Positions 19,064 through 26,154 of a stretch of DNA of 26,154 bases are shown piece by piece. Source of the stretch: Welwitschia mirabilis (lineage: Eukaryota; Gnetophyta; Gnetopsida; Welwitschiales); assembly GCA_051453625.1 (NCBI GenBank), contig JBOZIK010000001.1, positions 224,807,132 to 224,833,285 on the forward strand, given 5' to 3'. The position numbers and the translations under genes are program-made. Position 1 is the stretch's first letter. The number at the start of each line of letters is the position of its first letter. Under the pieces are notes generated by a model. The model did not search any database. It worked only from the letters and a program-made list of their open reading frames with translations, and had not been told where the DNA came from.

Positions 19064-20278
19064 ATGGAAGGGGTTCCCTTCATCAGACCTCCACTCTTCG
19101 ATGGGATAAACTATGCCTATTAAAAGATGAGGATGTAGATTTATTTATATTATTTTGAGTTCTAGATATGTAAAAGCATAGAAGAAAGATATGTCAATCC
19201 TATGAAAACCTTAACAGATGTTGTAGGAAACATAATAAGTTAAGCAAAGCAAAGAAACAATTGGGAAGATAAAGATAAGATGGCCTTCATGTATGATTTT
19301 AAAGCCAAAAATGCACTTTATTTAGCTCTAACAATAGAGGAGTTTAATAGAATAGCAAGTTGCAAGATGACATAAGATATTGGAAACATTCTAGTTGAAA
19401 TGTATAAAGGTACTTCTATTGTGAAGCAATTAAAGCTTCTTGTATGGACAAACCAATTTAAAAATATCAAGATGAATAACAAAGAGAGATTTCATAAGTA
19501 ATTCACTAGAGTCTCCAATATTGTAAATGTAATATGAGGCATTGGTGAAAGTTCTCCAAAAGCCAAGGTAATACAAAAAGTTGTTAGATCTCTAACCTAT
19601 GAATATAGGCCCAAGACTATAGCCATAAAAGAATCAAGAGATTTCAATACCATGAAGACAAAAGATCTAGAAAGTGCTATAACAACATATGAAATGAATC
19701 TCATACAAGATGGAGCCTTAAAATAAAGATCGATTACTCTTAAGATAAGTAAAAGCATAAAACGAAATTCAAAACGAAAGGCAAAGGAAGAATAGAAAGA
19801 AGATAACTCTAGGGATGAAGTAGATGAGAAACTTATTATTGTTACAAGGAGAGTAAAGAAACTTCTTACATGCAAGTACAACAAAAGTAATGAATTCATA
19901 AAATCAGTAGTATCTCAAGTCAAAGATAAGTTTAAAAGTAATTCTTCTAGTGATACTTCTTTTTCTTCTAAATTTAATGTTTCCAAACTAGAACGTTGGG
20001 TATGTGAAGGATGAGAACATATAACCTCCAAGTGTCTTAGCGCTAATAGAATGCAAGAAAGGAAATAAAAGAAGGAGCTAAAAAAGAAGAGATATTTCTT
20101 CAAAGGATAGGGTGATGATGAAAAAACAATGAAAGAAAAAACATCTAATGATGAGAACGCTCATTCTTCCTACATGGCAATTATACACCTTCAAGAGGAA
20201 GATGATGAGACAAAATAAGAGTATGATTTAGAAAGTAAAGATGACATAGGTATGGATTTTAAGAAAGGTATGACTTAA
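19064..20278 (+). pseudogene. copia gag of D2, 13 internal stops, frame intact
   Basis: The frame from ATG 19064 to TAA 20276-20278 is 405 codons with no net frameshift. The N-terminus (MEGVPFIRPPLFDGINYAY) has the DG-NY form common to SIRE-type gag. The middle is lysine-rich. A CCHC zinc knuckle lies at 20003-20035 (CEG*EHITSKC): the second Cys is now TGA and the spacing to His is three residues short. An acidic tail (HLQEEDDETK) ends the protein. Thirteen in-frame stops sit mostly where Gln, Arg, Trp or Cys would be expected. Gag normally forms the particle shell and binds RNA; this copy cannot be translated. The ATG is the first after the primer site in the frame and is shared with D1. Confidence 0.9.
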
Positions 20279-21445
20279 TTTCTAAATAATTTGTTAAATT
20301 TTAAAATGTATGTACTAAGATGAAGAAATTACTTCATACTTATAAAAAGGCTTACAAACAAAAAAAAATTTCTTGCAATAAATTATTTTCCAAAACCTCC
20401 ACTCTTAAAGCTGAGATTAGTAGATGAACATGTGATTTGAAAAATATAAGATAGGAACTATCAGATTTAAATAAAATCAATGAAAAATTTACCTAAGGAA
20501 AGGAAACATTGACTATCATGTTGGGCAATGTAGAAGCTCTAATGAAAAAAGTGGCTTAAAACACAATGAAGATTCTACTAGCACTTCAACCTCTTTGTTT
20601 GACAAATAGGATTATAAGCCAATGTATAAACATTTAATGTTTACAAATAATATTATTTACTATTACTATCATAACATAGGTCATTATCAATATAAGTGTC
20701 TATTAAAATTTAAAAACAAGTATTATACTAATAATGCCAAGAGGCCTAGTAGAACGGTATAACATTTTATATAGGGTAAACTAAGAAAAGTATAGGTATC
20801 AAAATCAAAACTAGCACCTTTAGCACAAATTACATCTAGAACTATGAAGAAGAATCCTTAGTACATTATCAGTGGATGCTTAAGACACATGATTAGAAAT
20901 AAATCCAACTTTACCACATTGGTGGACTAAGATATAGGAGTGACAACCTTTGGAGACAACACAAAAGCTCTGATCAAAGGCATCAGAACTATTTGAGAAG
21001 GTAACCTACCAGAAGTAAAGAATGTATTTTTTATAGAAGGTTTGTAATACAATCTTTTGAGTTAAGTCAACTTTGTGATGTAAATTTTTTTGCTATCTTT
21101 ACAAAATATGATTGTATCATCAGGAAACAAAATTCTACCAAAGCTTTATTTACTGGTATAAGGAAGTTAAATGTTTCATTACTACTTTGGAAAATATTTA
21201 TCCTAATGGAATCAAGTATTTATTAAGCAAAATAGAAGAAGAAAATATTTGACATAGAAAACTTAATCATGAAAAGAATGGCTTGCTCAAAATCTCATCT
21301 ACAAAGAAAAGGTAAGAGGACTTACCAAGTTAAAAAGAATTGATAGTCAAATATCTAAAGCATGCAAAAAGGGAAGTTGACAAGGAATGTCTTAGCAAGA
21401 AAAGGATTCAATACAATACAAAAAGCACAATAAAGACATTATAAT
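20279..21445 (+). pseudogene. copia pol N-terminal part: protease and GAG-pre-integrase remnants
   Basis: After a lysine-rich linker, a protease-like region begins near 20862 (YIISGCLRHM), followed by VTTFGDNTKALIKGI near 20940 and NVFFIEGL near 21020. The catalytic Asp of the D-S/T-G triad is replaced by Ile. A frameshift near 21065 leads to LSQLCDVNFFAIFTKYDCII. A GAG-pre-integrase domain follows: HRKLNH at 21253-21270, with the preceding Trp now TGA, and a KACKKG trace near 21360 in which the first zinc Cys is lost. Similarity fades by about 21445; a stretch near 21460-21540 (DNAFKKYLCTK) may be a scrap of integrase. The rest of integrase, reverse transcriptase and RNase H were not found, so several kilobases are deleted compared with a normal element. 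Confidence 0.82.
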
Positions 21446-22384
21446 GTAATATAACAATGATTTATTTGATAATGCATTCAAAAAATATCTATGTACTAAG
21501 AGGTTTACAAAGTTATGTAGGAACTTGAAGATTGAACCTTGCCTAATTAGGTAAGTTAATAGGTAATATCATTTAAATTCTTAACTCTAAATTATAATTA
21601 TCTTATAAGTTAAGATTATATTTAGATGTAGTAATAGTTAAATTATGTGCTTATTATTTACTTTTTTAAAATGTTATTGTTATGTTTGTATTGGTCATAG
21701 ATTTTTTTTGAAATATTTCAAAATTTTATTGTTGACGTATTTAGTTNNNNNNNNNNNNNNNNNNNNNNNNNNNNNNNNNNNNNNNNNNNNNNNNNNNNNN
21801 NNNNNNNNNNNNNNNNNNNNNNNNNNNNNNNNNNGTATACTTTTTAAATTTTTTGAAATAAATATCTTTAATCAGGTAGATGTCTTAACAGCAGAAAAAT
21901 GTATTATGAGATTCTTAATGATAGACATATTTAACTTTGTAGATGTCTACTTTTTGCATTTTAGATGTCTTTCACCAAGTAGACATCTTTCCTGTACTAT
22001 TATGAAAATAAAAAACATGTTAAAAACTACAGTTTTGAACCTTTTTATTTGGAAAATAGGCCATCAATTGTTATTTTCAAGTATTCACTTGATAAATGTC
22101 CCTCTTAGAGAATTTTGCAAGTCTAATTTTCTTAGAATACATTACCAAGAAATCTTGGATTTGTGAGACATCTTTATCATAAGTAAGAATAGGATTATTT
22201 TTTACATAAGTGCACATTTTCCATTATTTCTTTGTATTTTAATTGATCTTTTGTTTAGATTTTATATATATCTTATAAATTATTAGAAGAAAGTTAGCTG
22301 GTACTTTAAGAGGGAAAGAACAAAGCTTCAAAACCTCAAAGATCATAATATAAGCCTTATTTCTACCATGAGGAAGCAACAAGA
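21446..22384. other. Junction between deleted pol and the extra ORF, with octamer cluster
   Basis: No copia pol domain is readable. The stretch contains five exact AGATGTCT/AGACATCT octamers (21878, 21941, 21963, 21981, 22166) although it does not align with the LTRs over longer distances. The 173-codon open frame at 21645-22166 spans a gap and is AT-rich without family motifs; I treat it as chance. Confidence 0.55.
21747..21834. other. Assembly gap, 88 N
   Basis: The gap lies within the pol-deletion junction of D2. Confidence 0.99.
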
Positions 22385-22952
22385 AGATATAGAACTTAGA
22401 TAAGAAATTCTATTATTGTAGAAAGAACACTTGGATTTTAGAGGCAATACAAAGATCAACTTGTTACTTACTTCTTACAGCTTAGATGGGAAATGATTGT
22501 TGATTTAGATTAGAGTATACTAGATCTCATGATGGAGGAATTCTATGCCAACATCCATGAGATAGATGACAGCACAGGTGACTTTTAAACTCAAGTTAGA
22601 GGTACTTCATTACATCTTACTCCCAGTTTTATCAATTCATTAGTTAGAATAGATGATTTGGATCTTCCTTAGTTATATGTGCATTCATTTAAAGAGATCT
22701 TCACTTATAAAGTTGTAAATGTGTCATAGACAACCATGAGTGATATTTTATTTAGACACTCTCTAATGAATTTTGTAAAAAATATAGATAGAAAAGATAT
22801 GATTTAAAATGCCTTTATTCTTAGTTTAATCATGTTCTATAATATTTTGATTAGGGGTGGTAGTTACAATTATTGTAAACCTATGCAAACTTTTCATGTG
22901 TTTTATCTACTTATTAGTTTGAAGATAGATTTGGGTTTTATCTTATGCATGG

Positions 22953-23847
22953 NNNNNNNNNNNNNNNNNNNNNNNNNNNNNNNNNNNNNNNNNNNNNNNN
23001 NNNNNNNNNNNNNNNNNNNNNNNNNNNNNNNNNNNNNNNNNNNNNNNNNNNNNNNNNNNNNNNNNNNNNNNNNNNNNNNNNNNNNNNNNNNNNNNNNNNN
23101 NNNNNNNNNNNNNNNNNNNNNNNNNNNNNNNNNNNNNNNNNNNNNNNNNNNNNNNNNNNNNNNNNNNNNNNNNNNNNNNNNNNNNNNNNNNNNNNNNNNN
23201 NNNNNNNNNNNNNNNNNNNNNNNNNNNNNNNNNNNNNNNNNNNNNNNNNNNNNNNNNNNNNNNNNNNNNNNNNNNNNNNNNNNNNNNNNNNNNNNNNNNN
23301 NNNNNNNNNNNNNNNNNNNNNNNNNNNNNNNNNNNNNNNNNNNNNNNNNNNNNNNNNNNNNNNNNNNNNNNNNNNNNNNNNNNNNNNNNNNNNNNNNNNN
23401 NNNNNNNNNNNNNNNNNNNNNNNNNNNNNNNNNNNNNNNNNNNNNNNNNNNNNNNNNNNNNNNNNNNNNNNNNNNNNNNNNNNNNNNNNNNNNNNNNNNN
23501 NNNNNNNNNNNNNNNNNNNNNNNNNNNNNNNNNNNNNNNNNNNNNNNNNNNNNNNNNNNNNNNNNNNNNNNNNNNNNNNNNNNNNNNNNNNNNNNNNNNN
23601 NNNNNNNNNNNNNNNNNNNNNNNNNNNNNNNNNNNNNNNNNNNNNNNNNNNNNNNNNNNNNNNNNNNNNNNNNNNNNNNNNNNNNNNNNNNNNNNNNNNN
23701 NNNNNNNNNNNNNNNNNNNNNNNNNNNNNNNNNNNNNNNNNNNNNNNNNNNNNNNNNNNNNNNNNNNNNNNNNNNNNNNNNNNNNNNNNNNNNNNNNNNN
23801 NNNNNNNNNNNNNNNNNNNNNNNNNNNNNNNNNNNNNNNNNNNNNNN
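22953..23847. other. Assembly gap, 895 N
   Basis: The gap removes the central part of the extra ORF. The frame differs on the two sides (2 before, 1 after), so its length is approximate or an indel is hidden. Apparent long open frames spanning it on both strands are artefacts of N. Confidence 0.99.
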
Positions 23848-24361
23848 ATAAGCAGAAGGCCTTCATAGTTTTAAAGATCTTATTCCACTATTACTCACAA
23901 TTCATCATTAGTCAAGAAGACTTTAAAATTAATATAAAAAATGATTAGCAAAATTGACAGAACTCTGTTAAGATTGAAGAAACACAGGTTCACAACTAGT
24001 GAGGGAGAGGTACTAGTAGAGAGTTGGAAATCCATGCAGAATCCTACATAGACAAACTCAGAGAAGAAATTAGAGGAATAAGAAGAACCTCTAGTTCTAT
24101 AGGGCATAGGTTATAACTTTGGTAGAGTAGCTGATAGTACTGATTCTATAGATAAGTCATCAAGAGATGAGACACAGTTTTAGGGGGAATACTAGTCTTG
24201 CATGAAGGCATAGGTATAAATAAAGCAATAGGCTCCAGGTCCTTCATAGCAGAGGTAGTAGGAGATAAAGTTAGAGAGATTAGATGTTCATCCTCTTATC
24301 TTTCATTGGCTATGTCACAAAATCCCAATTCGTCATCCTACTTAGCCACCTTCATCTCCTA

Positions 24362-24485
24362 NNNNNNNNNNNNNNNNNNNNNNNNNNNNNNNNNNNNNNN
24401 NNNNNNNNNNNNNNNNNNNNNNNNNNNNNNNNNNNNNNNNNNNNNNNNNNNNNNNNNNNNNNNNNNNNNNNNNNNNNNNNNNNNN
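24362..24485. other. Assembly gap, 124 N
   Basis: The gap lies in the Gln/Pro-rich part of the extra ORF; the same frame can be read on both sides only if one base of length error or an indel is allowed. Confidence 0.99.
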
Positions 24486-24828
24486 AGAAACAATCATAAC
24501 CATCTTCTTTGGGATATCCATACCTCCTCAAATGTAATAATGTATGAGGAGATAGACCTATGAAGGCCTAGTTGAGACGTCTTAGTGTCCTTATAGGAAG
24601 TGCCATATTCCACCACCCACATCCTCCTCATCATATATCATTTACACTTATGCCACCCATGATAGTGATAATGACAGTAATGAAGAAGGAGAAGGAACAC
24701 ATTACACTAGTGACCATGCAATTAAATCCTTTTCTTTGCTATCTAAAAAGGGGAAGGAGCTTAGAAAAATTAGTGGGGAAGTAATAACAATCGGTTGCAT
24801 TCAGTTGGATAATCAGCTTTTAGTATGA

Positions 24829-25343
24829 AAACGTTCTTTTGGGTACATAGTACTTGAGTTTCAGATGATGGATTATATTTCTGAGTGATATTATTATTCA
24901 TTGATAACCACTCTTGATGTCTTAGCACACATTGTCATACTTTGTTGTTTATACCATTATTGTTATTTGATACATTTTGTTTATTAGCATACTCTGTTGT
25001 TATTTTTACTATTGGAGCACTTTCATGTTGTATCATTTCCTATTAATACATTCTCATGATTTACTATTATGTTTTATTAGCACATTTCTAAAATGTTATG
25101 CTTTGATTTCTATTGTTAACATATTACCATAAGCATAATTTTTATGATTAGTTATTCAAGTGGTTAAAATATTTTTGTGCCTTTATTAATCTCTAAACGG
25201 TTATTCAAATGGTTAAAATCATGATCTTTCAATATTATTGCAATATATGATTATTTGCTTATGCGATTTAATATGAATATCTTAAATTTATGTTGATTCA
25301 ATGAGATTGCACTAATATGATTTGCCAAATTTTGGATATCATC
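24829..25343 (+). other. 3' untranslated region of D2
   Basis: AT-rich stretch between the end of the extra ORF and the polypurine tract. It contains loosely repeated motifs of the form TATTAGCACATT-TTATG and GGTTATTCAA-TGGTTAAAAT (25150-25220). No coding frame is seen. Confidence 0.6.
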
Positions 25344-25356
25344 AAAAAGGGGGAGA
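25344..25356 (+). other. Polypurine tract of D2
   Basis: AAAAAGGGGGAGA lies immediately before the LTR start at 25358. This is the canonical form for plant copia elements and fixes the 3' LTR boundary. Confidence 0.93.
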
Positions 25357-25357
25357 T

Positions 25358-26154
25358 TGCTAGTAAATTTGGTTTTGATGATTTTACTTATCAAATATTT
25401 TGTATTATTCTGTAGAGAGGTCATTACAAAGAAAATTAGATAATGATAAGAATAATTCATTATTATATATTTAAGATAATATGTCGAAAAAGCTTAGAAT
25501 TGAAATTTCCAAATCAATTGACTAAAAACATTTATAGAATAAAAGAATTCTATGGTAAAGATACCAAGACCCTTGAAAACATTTATGGTGTAGATGTATA
25601 TATATTAAAGACATCTATTATGTACCAGCTTTCAAGTCACAAGTTAAAGACATCTAGCTCATCAAAGAAAAGTATGCTAAAGTTGGATATGACATTGATG
25701 AAAGACATCTAGATGTTTGAAGACATCTATGCTAAATTAAAATAACTATCAATTTTTCTATGATAGGTTTATGATCATAGAGGTCCAAAGATAATATAGA
25801 ACAAATTTCATCAATTTTTGGACAAGTTCATTGAAGATGTCTACCAGTAAAAAATGTCTGATTGTTAGTAGACTTTTACAATTTTGAAGACATCTTGAAT
25901 TAAGATTCATATCAAATAAAAATGAAGATGTATGCCTCATTCTTAGACATTTCTATCTATTGCATGGTAGTTACAAAGTTTAAATGGCTACTATTCAAGG
26001 TTAAGCATCTAGTTTCTCTTTAACATTATAAAGGCACGATGTCATAGAATAAATAAGACACTTTTAATAAATACAACAATAAAATCACATACATAATGAA
26101 GAACACAGGGGTGATTGAAACTTCTCACAATATCAAAGCCATCTTTGCAAAGGA
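25358..26154 (+). repeat. 3' LTR of D2, first 797 bp
   Basis: TGCTAGTAAATTTGG opens the LTR and aligns with 17446 onward, through GCACGATGTCATAGAATAAAT near 26034 and to the window edge. Six exact octamers occur (25609, 25648, 25703, 25721, 25835, 25888), mostly AGACATCT. The tandem-repeat portion and the LTR end are beyond the window. Confidence 0.92.

Larger units (their letters stand above)
22385..24828 (+). pseudogene. Extra 3' ORF of D2: plant transposon-associated domain, then Gln/Pro-rich and acidic tail
   Basis: Frame 2 from about 22385 to the gap at 22953 encodes a domain with WEMIVDLD near 22487, MMEEFYANIHEIDDSTGDF at 22529-22585, and QVRGTSLHLTPSFINSLV near 22592-22645. The 'EFYAN ... 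VRG ... TP-FIN' pattern is typical of the putative plant transposon protein domain found in ORFs of SIRE-like elements and many plant repeats. After the gap, frame 1 continues with a basic segment (MISKIDRTLLRLKKHRF, 23941), a stop-rich stretch that would be Gln/Pro-rich if stops were Gln, and an acidic C-terminus (HDSDNDSNEEGEG near 24660), ending at TGA 24826-24828. Such ORFs are sometimes called envelope-like; I see no signal peptide or membrane anchor. Function is unknown. Confidence 0.78.
17446..26154 (+). mobile_element. SIRE/Maximus-like Ty1/copia element with extra 3' ORF (element D2), runs off the window
   Basis: The element has a 5' LTR (17446-19010), primer site (19014), gag (19064-20278), protease and GAG-pre-integrase remnants (to about 21445), an extra ORF (22385-24828), polypurine tract (25344-25356) and the first 797 bp of the 3' LTR. 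The gene order and the additional ORF between pol and the 3' LTR match the SIRE/Maximus branch of plant copia elements. Most of integrase and all recognisable reverse transcriptase and RNase H are missing. The five bases before the 5' LTR (AATAA, 17441-17445) are the candidate target duplication. All coding regions contain stops. Confidence 0.88.

Noticed and set aside
22832-23868. Open frames of over 300 codons on both strands near 22.8-23.9 kb
   Set aside because: They are formed almost entirely by N, which cannot create stops. Only the first 40 codons on the plus strand (22832-22952) are real sequence, and these belong to the extra ORF of D2.
24198-24563. Frame 3 open frame of 121 codons in the extra ORF tail
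   Set aside because: It spans a gap. The flanking parts of the ORF lie in frame 1, where stops fall at expected Gln codons in a Gln/Pro-rich tail; a local frameshift into frame 3 is possible but less consistent.
22385-24828. Calling the extra ORF a true envelope gene
   Set aside because: No signal peptide, cleavage site or membrane anchor is visible in the readable parts, and the recognised domain is a plant transposon-associated one of unknown function.

Overview
This is AT-rich plant nuclear DNA made almost entirely of decayed LTR retrotransposons, some apparently nested. The evidence for a plant is a Ty3/gypsy element with a C-terminal chromodomain, an Athila-like element with a degraded tRNA-Asp-type primer site, and a SIRE/Maximus-like Ty1/copia element with tRNA-iMet primer sites and an extra 3' ORF. 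Together these point to an angiosperm with a repeat-rich genome. I cannot name the species. Ten runs of N interrupt the window, and several cut through retrotransposon genes.

Layout. Positions 1-3110 hold the 3' half of a chromovirus, ending in a well-defined 452-bp LTR. Positions 3119-4480 hold a gene-like block in one preserved frame with scattered nonsense codons, which I do not recognise. Positions 4732-6610 hold the start of a minus-strand LTR element: leader repeats, primer site, and a 1.7-kb LTR with a TATA box. Its outer edge abuts the reverse transcriptase of an older plus-strand Ty3/gypsy pol pseudogene (6611-8560). From 8561 to 10729 there is little to identify except a short minus-strand coding remnant (10293-10530). 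Positions 10730-14260 look like a heavily deaminated Athila-like element: LTR, primer site, gag and a trace of pol. Positions 15569-17181 are an LTR plus gag start of a copia family. A second copy of the same family runs from 17446 past the window end: 5' LTR, primer site, gag, protease, GAG-pre-integrase domain, a large pol deletion, the extra ORF, polypurine tract and 3' LTR.

No gene here looks functional. The inactivation is consistent: reading frames are often kept over hundreds of codons while stop codons appear where Gln, Arg or Trp is expected, catalytic Asp becomes Asn and His becomes Tyr, and CG dinucleotides look scarce. That is the pattern expected from deamination of methylated cytosines in silenced elements. 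The most unusual structure is an octamer (AGATGTCT and its reverse complement) scattered through the copia LTRs and once more inside the element, in places able to form hairpins.
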